Source of the DNA: Hydractinia symbiolongicarpus
Lineage: Eukaryota; Cnidaria; Hydrozoa; Anthoathecata; Hydractiniidae
Assembly (NCBI RefSeq): GCF_029227915.1
Contig: NC_079882.1
Coordinates: forward strand, 29,504,001 to 29,564,000
Direction of reading: 5' to 3'
DNA: 60,000 nucleotides
Positions 13,501-28,500 of this stretch are shown piece after piece (position 1 is the stretch's first letter; every line of letters starts with the position of its first letter). The notes under the pieces are model-generated. The model had not been told where the DNA came from and ran no database searches. It saw only the letters and a list, made by a program, of their open reading frames with translations. The position numbers were made by a program, and so were the translations under genes.

Positions 13501-16500
13501 GACTCGTCTCTCCACCTACACATCCAAAAGGATTGGCACGTAAGAAACACAAGGAACTAACACAAGTAAATATAAACAACCTAGTCGCTAGTACATGAAT
13601 AAACCCACGTGTCCGCACCTCTTTTATGTATCGCATTTCGTGTTTCGTAACACGAATTTTTTCTCGCCAACAAACAGACAGACGGAATACGCTATTAATA
13701 AAGAGATAGGTAACTAGCATGAAATTAATTTTTATAAAATTAATTTTTAAATCTATTATAACTTCCACCCATGAGATTGTCTGCAGAATAGTTTCATTTA
13801 CGATGAGAATTCCCACGATTCTATTCTTGTACACGCGATTAATTATTCGTCTTAGTGTAACCTAAGCCTAAAACATACTTCGCGCCATTTTTCTGTTGGA
13901 GCGTCAACATAGAACGAAGTTCATTCATTGCTGATCTGTTAACATCTTCCACAGAACGAAGTTGTGCTTCAAATTCTTTCTCTTTTATCTCCATCGTTTG
14001 TTGCAGTTTTGTGACCTGAACATTAAATGAAGGAAATGATAAAATTCAGATGAAAAAGAAGATGCTAGCACTGTATCTTTGCTAAGAAAATAATAAAAAA
14101 TAGATTCAACTTTAGTAAATCGCGCCCAACATCTCCGAAGAAGCTGAGACAGCCCGAGATTAACAGACGATTTTAAAATTAAATGTGACATTTTTCACCC
14201 CGACCTTTTTGTAACAAATCTATTGCCTCCCTCCCGTTTGTAACAAATCGTAAATTTAGTACCTTCCACCCGTTAGACCCCTAACTAACTTTATTTCTTA
14301 ATGAGCTCCAAAGCTATGAAAAAAATACTTAGGACCATTCTTCTTACACGCAAAACGACACAATTTCCATAACAGTAAAGATGGTAGAGTTTTCAGAATT
14401 TTTATTGGTTATTAAAAAATGATTTCTTGTAAGTTAACTCGTCTTAACTTCGAAAGACGCCACAAGGAGCGTTGCGGCCAGATAAACAATTCTAATGAAA
14501 TTCCCAGAATTTTTAACATGGACATGTTAATGTTGTCAACGGGTGTTTATCCATTGAAAAATCTACGCTACTTATAGCTACCGTTACATTTTACGTTATC
14601 ACATACAACAGTTCTTTTATAATTTTAAGTAAACTAGATTTTTCAAGTAGAGGAAAATACTTCGTACGTAATTTCACAACATCTCTCGGATGACAGATTT
14701 TAATTTTGTCGAAATTGCAGGGATGTTTTCTACTTGTTACAAGCTCGTGAGCTTGTATTAAAACGCAAATGTGTCCTACAAGAATGGAAATTTTTGCCTC
14801 TCTGAGCACCGACACGGGAGTAGTCGTGTGTTCGAATCTCATCTTGGTAACTATTTTTACTTTTTTTTTCTTTTTACTATCTCGCGAGAAATTTTCTATC
14901 AATATTATTGCCTATCCGAATAGCAAAATATGTCGTGTCTAACTTCAGCTTTTTATACACTTTTTTGGCGAGGTTGTTTGCGTATATCATACGTCTTGTT
15001 GTTGTTTACAAAAAAGAGCTTGTATTGGTGTTAATATACCTGGGAAGTGCAAGACATATCGAGAGTGGCCAAGCCCTCACTTTTGGCTTGCAGAGACTTT
15101 TTGAGTGAATTCACCTCATCTATGATAATAGAAACTAAAGTTAAAACATATTCAGCAAAAGAAATAAAAATTTAATATTCCTTCAAAAAGCCAAAGAAAA
15201 TATTTTACAAATTCAAAATGAAAATAATCAAAAAAAATAAAGTGTTATCTTTAGAAAAGAATCTCTCAATATAGATGTCAATTTGACATTCTTAAAATTT
15301 AAAAGCAATTTCCTGTTTCATGTGTTGATTTTTCCCGCTACAACACGACGCGAAATTTAATTGGCTGTATAAAAGAATACACTGACGGTGATTGGATTGC
15401 CTATAAACCGCACTAAAGTATATTGAAATCGATCACTGAAAATTTGAAAAGTAACATATTAAAAGTTTAAACATTAAAAGTTTCTTTAGAAGAGCTGTGG
15501 TTGCACTTACCAAGGAGCTGAATTCTTGACTGCGACACGTCCTCTAAGTCAGCTTTTAATTTCGTTATTTGCTTTTTGTAGTCAGTTACTTGATTTAATA
15601 AAATATTTTTATCACTTTCCCATCTAAAGATACGAACTTTTAGACATAAATAAAAATTGATTTTAAATTTGTTAAATATCAACTGTACATTGTTAGCAAC
15701 CGCGTTAATGATGGGAAAGATATAACAGTAAAATCACTGATCGCATCTGGTTAAAATTCTGGATAAAAAACCAAGATACTGAATAACAAGGGTGGTGTCA
15801 AAAGCGATTTTAGTTTTTACAACTTCGGCTAAGGCCCCACTAAACAATAATCAGCGATATTTTTTTCAGTCTGATGCGAACTCTCATTGGATAACACAAA
15901 ATATAATTTTGTTCATTAGGTGATAAAACACGTAGACGAGTACTTGCAGTAAAAATATGAAGAATTAAGTGTTCGAAATTTATCACGACTCATTCTTTTG
16001 TTTACAATCCTCCAGTGAACTTCTCGTAGAATGAGGTGGAAAGTGATGGAGCGATTTCTACCCGTCCCAACCTCCTAAAATTACCTTTCGAGCTTAAAAC
16101 AAATCGCACGCAATAAGAATTTTATTTCTTTTGTAGTATCAATAGTAGTAGTATTAATTTTAACTCGGTAAATAATTTTGGTCTACCGACGACGCACCTT
16201 CACATATATAGAGAACCCCTTAAAGACGTGACCAACTTTTAATTACTTTGACTGGTTTCCAAGCTATTACCTGGTCTGGTTTCTACGCAAGTGGATTTGC
16301 ATTTTATCAATCTGCAAAAGAGCTTCATCCTTTCCCAGCTCGACTCTGGCCAATTTCTTTTGCATTTCATCTAATGTTAATCCAGCTTTTAAAGCTTCAG
16401 TAGGAGCTTCTTCATACACCTAGATGAAATGTATTATATTTGCGAAGGCTACCGATGAGGAGGAAAATTTAATTGGCACTGTTTTTTGTACCTTTTTAAG

Positions 16501-19500
16501 CTCTTGTTCCAAAGCTATCTTTTCTCTTTGTAATTTCGAAATTAACACTTGCATTTCCGCTTCATCCTACAAGAGTAAAATATTCAGACGTCAACAGAAA
16601 CAGCTTTCGGTAAACGTCAAAGCATGTGGTTGGCAAACAATGACTCAGTATCCCCTGGAACATTCATATCGCGCTCAACTTTTAAGTTGCAGTACTCGTC
16701 AACTTAAGTGATGACGTCAAGATAACTCCATAAACCAATCAACATCAAGAAAGAAGAAACAAGAAGGAAAAAAGTTTCAAATTTCAGGGAATGCCGACCA
16801 GGTACAGGAAATGACTGCTAGGTATTGAGTAGGTACATGCAGGAAAAACTAGCCTGCGTCGTTTCGCTATCATGAACGTGTCGCAAGAGAAACTTACCTC
16901 TACGTTGTTATGAACAAATGAAAAAAATATTACGTTATAAAACACTTAAAAGAACAAGTGCAAAATTAAGAAGCTCGAAAGGAATATACGTAAAACATAC
17001 ACTATTACCTTTAAAACAATACCAAGGCATTCTTCTTTTTAATTCGTCATACCACAATACAAGAAGGCGTGGAAAATCGCCTAGTGACTGACGTCATCTT
17101 GCTTCCGATATAAAGAAAGAAGCTTTGTTGCGGAACATAAAATTAGGAATAAGACTGTTCAACAGGGCGGAGAAAATTTTACATCAACAGATTGTGGTGT
17201 TATCGTGGGCGAAGGAAAATATTGTGGATTGTAAATTCGTACAGGTATAAATTGGGAAATACGCCGGGGTGTTCACATAATTCACAAACTGAGTTTAACA
17301 TTACACAAAAAGATCACAAGGGATTAAAGAAGGTTATTTAAAGAGAAGTGGACAGGCAGATTATCATTAGTAACACTTAAAAATTTCGCCATAAGAAGTA
17401 CTTAACATACACTAGTTAAAAATGAAGTTTCGGGTGGAAGCCGACAAAGTTTGTCCAAGCCGATTAGTGCTGCAAGAGAAGCAAAGTCTGAGGAGGAGAA
17501 TGTCGAACAGAAAAGTGTTTGGCATTGGTTTGTGTACCGTCCTGATAATATTGGCCGTACTTGGATCAGTCATAGGTTATAAAACTCTGCGAGATTATTC
17601 TGGCGAAGATGATCTTCCACACGCGCCAGGATTAACAGATGAACAAAATTATTTCAGTAGTTTAAATCAAGAGCCCTGGAAGAATATGAGGTTACCCGAC
17701 TGGATTGAGCCAACGCACTATCTCTTGGATTTGTATATCGATATGTACCACGACGCATATAACGGCCAAGTAAGTGTGGACATAGATGTAAAAAGCGCAA
17801 CAAAAACAATCATTTTTCACCAACTCAAGCTGAACATAACTCACATGTCTGTCTTCGAATCGCAATCTATGAAAATTTTAAACGTCAAAAACAGTTTCTC
17901 GTATGAGAAAAACGAATTTTACGTTGCGCAGTTAAAAAAATACTTAAAAGTCGGCAAAAAATACACCTTACTGATTTTCTTTCGTGGCCAATTGCGTCCG
18001 GAGTTAAACGGCTTCTACAAGAGTTATTACAACACCGCTGGAAACGAAAGAAGGAAAGTAGCGTCAACTTTTTTCTCTCCTATTTATGCTAGGAAAGCAT
18101 TCCCATGCTTCGACGAGCCGAAATTCAAGGCTAATTTCACGTTGTCATTGACACATAGCTCTAAATACCACGCGTTGTCCAATATGCCGGTTGCCCGCAA
18201 ACGTTACATCAACGGCAAGGTAATCACTACTTTTCAAACTACTTTAAAAATGTCGACCTACATACTGTGTTGGGTAGTATCAGATTTCAAAAGCCTGACA
18301 ATACACTCAACACCAAACTTAGTCATTAAATCATGGACTTCATTAAAAAATTTACCAAATACCAAATACGGTCTAGAAACGACTGCTAAATTGCTGAAAT
18401 ATTACGAAAGTTATTTTCAAATACCTTTCCCTTTGAATAAACTGGACATTATAGCAGTACCCAATTTCGCAGCTGGTGCAATGGAGAATTGGGGAATTAT
18501 AACGTTTCAACAGTCTAGGTTGATTTTTAACGCTAAGAAAACATCGCGAAGCGAGAAGCAAGATATCTTCCACATCATATCACACGAGTTGGTGCACCAG
18601 TGGTTCGGTAACCTAGCAACAATGAAGTTTTGGACAGACGCTTGGTTAAAAGAAGGTAAGTCTTGGCATTTCCATAGATTCGCTAGCAAGTCCATCAATG
18701 TATTAAATTTCAGCAAATTTTCTAAAATGTCCGTTTCTGAGTAGGAATTATTTACCTTGACGGTAATGACTTTATCTCTAGGCTTCGCAAACTACATTGG
18801 GCAATACGGAGGAGAACAAATAGAACCGACGATGGAGTTCATGAAAATGTCTCTAACCGACATCATGATTCCCGCGTTAGAGATGGATTCTTACGCTTCT
18901 TCGCACCCAATCTCGACGAGTGCTAGCACTCCAGATGAGATACGTGAAATATTCGACATTATAACCTACCAAAAAGGACACTGCATGGTACAAATGTTAC
19001 ATGAATATCTTGGGAAGGACTTTCAACGCGGATTGCAACGATATTTGACAACATACTCGTATAAAAACGCTGACCAAGACGACCTGTGGCAAGAGTTAAG
19101 GTCAGTTAAAAACCACTTACGGTGGGTCAAATAAATTTAGACTGCAAATGACGAATGTAAACAATTAAGACAAGGATTCGTCAAGCTCGCCTATTTTGCA
19201 ACAAAGGAATGACGTCATAACTGTAGCTATTTTTATTCTAGCATGGCAAGTGGAAAAGACGTAAAATCTGTAATGGATACATGGACCCTTCAGTTAGGCT
19301 ATCCTGTCATCACAGTGACGCTGGTCAACAAAACGTTTATAAAACTGACGCAAGAACGTTTTAGCCTTGATCCAGAAAACACAAGTAAGGAATGCATGTT
19401 AAAATTTCTTTTTTACACTTAGGAAAACTTACTGTTCGACTTTTTGTGAAACAAAACTCATACAAAACTTGAAGATATAAACACGCTGCCATGTTTGGAG

Positions 19501-22500
19501 GTTTTTGGTCGAAAATTAATAAGCATTTCAGGGAGAGTAGCCGCTATTAGGTACGGTACCTTTTTAACATGCGTTTTCATATTCAGGTGTGCCAACTTCT
19601 AATTTTAACTACATTTGGCAAGTACCTATAACGTATCGCACGGTCACCGGATCCAAATTGGGAAAATACTTGCTGAAAACAAAAGAGGCATTCCTTAAGA
19701 CTGATGACATGGTCGTGATAAATCTTGACCACGCGTTATTCTACAGAATCAACTACAAAAACGAAATGCTCGATCAGATGAAGAAGTTATTTAAATCCAA
19801 TCAAACTGGCTTGTCAAAAAGAGATCGAGTCGGTCTTATCTCTGACCAGTTCAGCATGGCAGCAGCTAATTTAAGCAAACTTGCGCATGCGCTTGACATG
19901 GCTGACTGCATCAAAGTAAGTGTTTAATATATTACATCTGTTTTTAAAGTTTAAGAGTTACAACGTTGATGCGATCAAGAAGAAATAGTAAAATGATGTA
20001 AACTTGTGTTGCAAAGTTTAAATATTTTTCTTAAGTTGTTCGTATTTAAGATTTCCAAATTTAAACAACGCCGCCTAAATTATGAAGTCATATTATATAA
20101 ATAAAAGCAAATTTGGACATTGTTTTTGTTGCTAATTTTGAGACTGGTAGAAAAATGTATTTACTCCTCATCGATGTATATATGTGATAAGTCAAACGTT
20201 TGCTAGTTCCAGGCCTAACATTAGCTACTGCAGATGTTATTTATCTTCTACACAATGACAATTCAAAAAAAAAAGGTGAAGTATTTACATATTTCTATAT
20301 TTCTTAAATTTGATAGAACGAAACGGATTACTACCCTTGGAAAGAAACATTAAAAGAACTTACGAACCTTTACAGGCTAACTGAAAACACGCAAGTAAGG
20401 AATCAGCTGAGAACTTACATAAAGAATTTAATCAGAACGAAAATTGATGAAATGGGATGGAAAGTTACAAAAACTTTTAACGAAGGTCTTCTGCAGGTTC
20501 TCCTACTGCAGGTCGGATGCAGTATGAACATGTCGAATGTGAAGAACGATGCAGAAAATTATTATGGGTAAGGCACATCTTTTTTCTTAAAATCAGAGAT
20601 ACACTTCAAGGTCCCATATGTCAACACTGGTTTTTCTTTAGAGAATGGATGATGAATCGTACGATGAAAGTCTCACCAAGTCTTTATTCAACGATCAGGG
20701 ATTGTGTTTTAACACATGCAAGCGAAACACAGTGGGATTTCGCCTTCAACAAGTATGCCGAAGGAGGAAGCGAAAGCATTGCCATATTGACCTCACTTAC
20801 TTACACGCAAAATAAAACTTTAATAAAAAGGTTAGTTTCGTGAAAGTGAACATAGAAATTTTACAGTCTATTTTCTTGACTTTACGATATTTCAAGGTAA
20901 AATTCAAAACATGATAGTAAGTTCTGTAAACCTCGAAACTATAATATCACAAACTCATTTATAGATTACTGTCTTACACAAATGATGACACTAAAATCAA
21001 TTCCCAAGATGCACCGCGAGTCATAGGACAACTAGCAAGCCATGGACATACCAGCAGACAGATCACATGGGAACATCTGAAGAAAAACTGGCTGTTGATC
21101 AGTAGAAAGTACAAAGACGAGCTGTTCATCTTCTCCTCAATGATCACGTCTGTACTAGAGAAATTCTCAACAAAGAAAGAGCTACAAGATATTGAGAACT
21201 TCTTCGCGAATCGAACTGATCTTGGCAGTGGAAAACAAGCTGTGAGCCAAGCCATCATCAAAATCAAATCCAATATAAAACAAAAACAAATCTACTCGCA
21301 TCAGTTGGACAGCTGGTTAAATGAGAGAATGCTCTGAAGAAGTGAAGAATTTTTTTGGTAAATAATAAAGTTATTTAAATAAATTACTGTATATATTTGA
21401 TTTTCCCTTTTATACATGTGTTCATATTTGTATATTATCTCACTGACATTGAAATATAAAATTTAACTTGTGCCAATTGCTGTTTCGAATTTTTAGAAAT
21501 AATATTTTTTAAACAGTTAATAAGGAGTTTATCACTTACGCTGCGATCTTTCTGTCAAGTGTACTAAGCTCCATACATAACAGAATGAAAACATTTTGTT
21601 GTTCTTAAAAAGGATTTCTAAGTAAAAATTTTATGCAAAACAAATGATAAAATGTCGAACCTTCATTTTTAAGTTAAAGAAACAAAGAGCGAAAGAATAG
21701 ATATATAAGTAAATTTTAAGAAAGAAAAAAACCAAAAATAATAAGGGCATACTGTTAATGAAAGTGCTCAGTGTTTTTAAGTCTTAGGTCTTATTTAAAT
21801 AAAAAACACTATTTATTGCTTACAAAGCATTCGAACATTTTTCTTCGTTTGAAATGCTGTTAGAAATATCGAGAGCATGATGAACCAGGCTTGGTTTTTA
21901 TTTTACTTCAATTAATTTTTTAAAAGTTTTTAAAAGAAAAATCGCGTTGGAAAAGGAAAGGGACAAAAGTTTTTTGCTTTTCTAACAAGAACCTCTCTCC
22001 ACCCATATGCGCACCCATGTCTGTTCCATGCCATAAGAGAAAGTCTTATTCAATCAGGTTTTTTCATCAAACTTCTTTTCTCTGGAATCCACATGTTATT
22101 TCCAGACAATTATGACACAATTTTTCAAGTCTTCTCAAAATCATCATTTCTCTAAATAGCTCTTTCTTTCATAACATTCGAAACTCTTGCAAAAACCTGC
22201 AACGTAGCCTGTTCTAGTTGCTAGCAACTTTTTTAGGTGCTGCGATATTAAAAAAGCGCCACGTCTTTTATGGTAAGCCTTGAGCTCATGTGAGAAAGGA
22301 TTTAAGCATACGAGGTTAAGATTAAAATGTACCGTGCTTACAAAAAATATGAAAGTCGAATGGGTTTCTCTTTTCTGGGATCAACACATGCATGCTTAAA
22401 AGGTTACAATTTGGCATAATCTGCAAGTGAAGTTTGCATGCAGTCACGAAATTTGCGCATGCGCACAACTTGATGCCAGTTCTTGCATTCTGACTCATCT

Positions 22501-25500
22501 ACACTACTCTTTTATATACATGAGATAAATGAACTGTACATAAACAAAACTGGTTCATATCTGTATGAATGAGCATGTAAGGAGCCATCTTTAATTTTGC
22601 TTAACTAGTATAAATTGAGACACTTATTTTGTTAACAACTTACAATTTCATGAGCATGTAAATCTTCACTCATTTGATGTAACTGCTTGTTACAATGTGC
22701 TTGTATGTCTGAAATCTAGAAACAAAGATCGCAATGATTGACAAGTCTGATTGACAAGATACTAAAAGAATAAAACAACGTTATCTGTATGACATACTTC
22801 TTCCATCTTCTGCTTCTCTGCCTTCTGGACAAGATTAGTCATCGCCTCTTGCAAGCGCGATACTTCCACAGATTTCTGTTGCTCTTGAACGATAGCCTTA
22901 AGATGAAAAAAACAGACTTTCTAATGTTTTTTTTCCAATTCAAAGTCACATATAATGGAGAAAAAGAAATGAGAACAAGTTGGCTTTAATCTTGATCATA
23001 TAACAAAATATTTCAATTTTGATCATTCTTAAATGTATTTTTTCAAGATAAAACTTTCTGTCGGTTCCCACAATAACCTTCTTATACCCTTCTTTAATAA
23101 TCAAGCTTTTACGCTTTACTATTAAAAGTCTAGCACGCCAAAATATTATCATTTTAGGCACAAATTTTTATCCCATTATTGCGGGTGTCTTTAGGTTTTC
23201 TTATTGCTACGAATCGTTCCTTCTTCAGTAATACTAAAACCACCAGCAGGAATCAGACATACAACCATCTCCTCCTTTTGTTTGCCAATCGAGTACTGAC
23301 AGTAATCATGTATCAAGACAATGTATGCTTCTTTTAGCCAATCATATGCAGGATCTGCTTACACAGAACCATCCTACCTGTTCTCGTTCAAGAAGAGCAT
23401 TTTCCACAAGTTGAACACTGTCGCGTACACGTAAAATTGCTTGATATTCATTCTCTTCAATTAAATTGCTAAATAATTAAAAAAAGACTTTTAAGTTTGG
23501 ATTTTTATAATAAATTGCCATAACCGAAGATTCAATGCTAGGGACAACTATTTAAGCGCATTTCGGTTGTTATGGTAGCTATATGGACTTAGTTGACCTA
23601 TTCCTATTCCGAAACCTCCACTCCTTGGAATGTTTTTGATTTCAACTTTAACTATTAAAATAATATAGCCTTGCACAGCCTTTCTTCACATTTGCATGTA
23701 AGCTATTTTCTCTAGGACCACATCTTGAACAATCTTCATGCAAAAAGAATGCGAAAAGTAAAACTGGAATACTTTTTTTTCTTCAAAGCAGACAACTGTT
23801 CTTCTAAATCCGCTTTCTCCATGCGTAATTTATAAAGCTCTTTAGAGTATGACACCACCCTGGACAAGTAAGAAAACAAACATAACATAAAACAGAGAAA
23901 ACTATTACATGAGAACTCTATAGGAATCACCTATCACAAACTAACAAAACTGACTGCAGTAATCCACTAATTTACTAGTATAAAAAATTTGTTTCTCCAA
24001 CTGTTTCACAAGCACACCTGCATTGTTTTCTGCACCCATTTTATAAACATATTTCGAATTTCATACCTGCTATCCAACTCTACAATTTCTGTTCTCAGCT
24101 GTCTTATTGTACCTTCTGCTGACGGGATTGTTTCAGCCGATGAAGCGCCCTTGTCCTATATCAAAAAAGTGACTACTGAATCAGGCTGTATGAGTGAATC
24201 AAATTGTAATGTGTAAAAACGTTAGTAAAAATAATGTTTTACCAGTAATTTTAATTGCTCTTTTAGTTTGCTATTATGCGATTGAAGTTCACAGGATAAA
24301 GTCTTCATTGTCTTTAACTCTCCATTTAACTTTCTAAAACAACAGATAGCAAACACTAATATGATATATGCAAAAAACAAGCATAAGAAAGTGAAAACAT
24401 GTAGAATAAAGGGGAAGGGGTCACACTAGAATAAAGCATGCTTAGTATAAAATTAAAGCATGCTTTGACTAAAGCAAGTTGCCGGTAACATCAAAGGGAG
24501 AGTTGTAAACAAAATTTAAAACAAAACGTTCATGTTGTTGTTTTTCTCAGATACAAATGAACTTTCACTTTCAAATATTTGTGCATAATTTTTATTTTAT
24601 TGTTTCATGTACTTATTGCAGCTAAAGCAAAAATAAAGAGTGCCTCCAAGCACAGCAAGTAAACATAATTTGAAAGGCATTTAAATAAAGGCAAAATGCG
24701 TTGACATTATTAATCACGCTTTAAATCGTGCCTTAAATTCATAGCATGCTTTTAAAATTCTAGTGTAAAAGAAAAAAGAAAAAAAAAAAGAAAAAAAGTT
24801 TAATGAAAATGTATAAAAAAGCGTACCATAACTACTCATCTATAGCTCGCTATTAAAAACATGTTATATGGAAGAAAGCTTTTTTCAGTTGGTTAAACAC
24901 TTTGTCATTCGAAGAACGATGGTAGCAAAAAGTAAACAAGAGGGAGAACTGATTGTTATCATGTTTAGTATTACAATGAAAAGCAAGAATAAAATAAAAT
25001 ATAGAAAAGTATGTAAATCAAAAAGACAAACCTATTTTGCATACGCATGTTATCCAACTCATTGTCCTGTGCTTGTGCTGTCTTAAGAAAATGTTCTTGT
25101 TCCTACATAAAAGAGAAATGAAATTGAGTAAGATTATTACATTACTTAAGGCTACTGTAAAGGAAAAAACTCACTTGATGAGTAGTCCTAGAAAAACCCT
25201 TATAATTTATCAATACTGTTATATTTTTTTATGTTTTTTTGTTCCTGAATGCTTGATGAAGGACTTTTTTGATGGTGTTATTTTCGTGAGATGGTAATTT
25301 TCCAAAAAGAAAATATAATGAAATAAACACACACCAATTTTTCTTCACCATACGTTTTTAAAATGGCTTCTTTTTCCGATCGCGTGGTCCCAGACTTCTC
25401 GTTTTCGCACCATCATATTCAGCACGAATTAAATTCAAAAAGGTTCCCGGTTTTTTTTTCTAATAACGTTGTTATGAAATTATTTGTAATTATATATAAT

Positions 25501-28500
25501 CATTAAAAAAAAAGCATATTTTTAGGTTTACAGGAGACAGCTCATATGCATATTCCTTAACCTTGATTTTTTTTAATTCGATAGTGAAAGTTAACTATCT
25601 AAAAAATATTATTATGCATATTTTTATAGGGGAGTTCCATATTATGCATAATGTTTACAAAAAATATGCTCAACTCATTTTGCACATATTTTTTTCAAAG
25701 GTGTGAAGGATATAACACCTCTAAAAGGCTTTTTCCAGAAAAAAGGTATGTTCCAAATATTTTCATAAAATATAAAATATGTCATTGGAAAGAGAATTTT
25801 TTTTCTGTATGTCATGAATTTTTTGCAAAAAGCCTAAAAAAAAAAATTGTTTCCTTTACAGTAACCTTAAACAGTTTAAATTAAAAAACAAACAAATAAA
25901 CATGTTTCACCACCTCTTTTAATTTTTTATTAGCAAGTTGTGTGTTTTCTGCAAAAGATCTAGCTTTACTCAAATCATCCTAAAACAGGAAGAAAACAAT
26001 GTGATAGTATATCTTACATAATTGAACATTGTCTTTGCTTAGTTGATCAAGGTCTATATGTTATATGCAGGCTGAGTCAATCTGCATAAAATATTTGAGC
26101 ATTGTAACGAATTTAACTAGATATGGAACATAAAATGAAGTTCTTTGTTAGTTAGGCCTGAAACCTTAAAAAACATAAAAAATAAGTAAGATTAAGATCC
26201 ATTAATTTCAAAATTTGTCAACTGTTTTCTGAAATTTAATTCAGTTTACGATTTTTGCGCGAAATTATTTACAATTGCACAAAGTGAAATACCTGTAAAC
26301 TATCGATTTCAGAAGATAAAATTTCCATCTGTCGACCTTTGTTCTAAAGAGTGCACGATGATAAGCTTGACAACTAAACTTGACAACTTATACAACTAAA
26401 AATGCAGTTCTCTTGTTTACCAAGTTTTTTCACTATTCTAAAAAAATTAAAAATGATCCTTACATTTAGCTGATTTTTCATCGTTAGTAAATTTTTTGAT
26501 ATATCATCATTCGAAATTGTGAGATCCTCTTTCTCCTGCAAGAATAAATAAAAATAAAAAAAGATTAAAAAAAGGTAACTACATTGAAGAAACTCAATTC
26601 GCAGAGAAAACTCTAAAACACATTGTGACTTTAAATCAACTTAAAATTTTATAGAAACATTCAATTTGATAAGTAGTTGTTGTTGTGTTTATTTATATGA
26701 AAATCATTAAAAATATAATATAGGTATATTTTTTTATTTTGTAGAAGACAGACAACAATTGGTTTTGGTCTAGTCTCTTTGTTCTAGTAAACATTGTGAC
26801 ACTTTTTAATCATTTTGTGATTTTTTAACAATGTTACAAGAATCAAAATGGCGTTATGGTGTTATAATGTTAAAAATGGTGTTATTTTAAGGCAGACACG
26901 AGTTTTCAACATATTCAGGCAAGAAAGGTGTGTTTGAGGTTGGCTATATTGCTTTCTTTACGTGGAAATTGCACATTTGTGGACAAAATTATTGAAACAA
27001 AAGATTCGCAAAAAAAATCTAACTAAAATTAAAAAACCTTGTCTGCAAAACATTTTAAGAATTGGTTGTTTATTTATGCAAAACTTGTAATTGTTTAACT
27101 AAAAATGTAAACACAGCATTTAAACCTTTCTCAGTTGTTTCATTTCATGTTGCAATCGCTGAATGCGTTCATCATTAGATTGGTGCATGGCATCTAATTG
27201 ATGCTCGACAGTGTTTCGAAGCTTCTCATGCAGCCTAATAAAAAAAAAAAACAGAACTTTAACACTCAATTACTTTAGTTTTACTTCAAAATAACATCTC
27301 TTCTCTAATCTCTAACATCTACTAATAATAGTTCCTAACAACGTATTTAGATGTGTTCAACAAATGCAGATAAATAGATGTGGAGGGAATTGCATCAAGG
27401 TCTTGGCTTTATTCAACATGATATATGCAACCATACAAAGTTTATCAAAATTCAATAAAAAATATATTGTGCTCTTGATTTACTAATATTCATCAAAATG
27501 TATTTATTTGTGTAAGACTGCTTAGAAAAGCATTGCAATTCATTTATGTGTTCATTATAGTTGTAGACTTTTTTCCACATTTAGTAATCATGTTCATACT
27601 TTTTTTCAACCAGAAAAACAAAGCGAGAGAATATCGGACAAAAAGGAAAAATCACAGTTGAATTAAAGCATTAAAACAAGGCTGCTTTACAGAAAGGCCA
27701 CATGTAAACTAGATGTGTGGTTGTCTTGAGCGAAAGTATATTTCAATAATAACGTTTTAGTACCTTTCATTTTCCTCCACAATTTTTATTGACTTTTCTC
27801 GTAATACATCATACTCTACCTAAACAAAAAACTTTCATCTATATTATGACAAAAGAAAAAAATTAGTTTTATATTTTTTGCAATATATAATAATACAAAA
27901 ATTTAAATACATGACCAGGAAGACAAAACTTACAAAGTACTGAGTGAATATTTTTTAGAAATAAAAGAAAAAAGACTGTTATGATTGACAATTTCGTAAC
28001 ACTCCTGACTAAAATCGTGATGTTGTTTCCACTTTTTTAGCAAATTTAAGTTCTTGAAGTCCTAGACAGGAGACGTGTAGTCCCCATTCAATAACTGTAA
28101 CTGCTCGACGTCTTTATGCTTTATGCTATTTATTTATTAGTTTTGCCCTATACTACAATTGTGCCAATTTTTATGTCATAAATATAACTCTATCAGAATT
28201 TATGGACAGCAGGCACTTATCCAACTCGACAAACGAGGGTCGGAAAAGCCTTGACCAATAGGATTAATTATCCTTTGCAACTACTTGTGGAATAAACAAA
28301 TTTAAATCTAAAATAAATTATGGGAATGTTCAGACTTTATATCCACCTAAAATTCACATGCACCATGCTTTATAAGCTATAAAGTTTATTAAATCTATTT
28401 GAAGACATGTTTATAACTAATAGTATATTGGTCAGTATCTTCAATGCTGAATAACAGTTTCCCTGTTGTTTTTTTTAACTCAAATTACATTTTTATATTT

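Noticed and set aside
13295-13834. 179-codon minus-strand open frame in SCLT1 intron 22
   Set aside because: It starts at GTG, shows no recognisable domain and is overlapped by another open frame on the other strand. Most likely chance or decayed repeat.
14700-14870. tRNA-like B box (TGTTCGAATCTC) on the plus strand
   Set aside because: No A box at the right spacing and poor T-stem pairing; at most a decayed SINE head.
19210-19217. TGACGTCA palindrome in aminopeptidase intron 2 as a regulatory site
   Set aside because: An isolated motif inside an intron, without other promoter features.
21529-21575. Minus-strand LSTLDRKIAA frame with a GTAAGT donor, a possible extra SCLT1 exon
   Set aside because: Its length is not a multiple of 3 with the available acceptor, and exons 17 and 18 already join in phase with no gap against the family.
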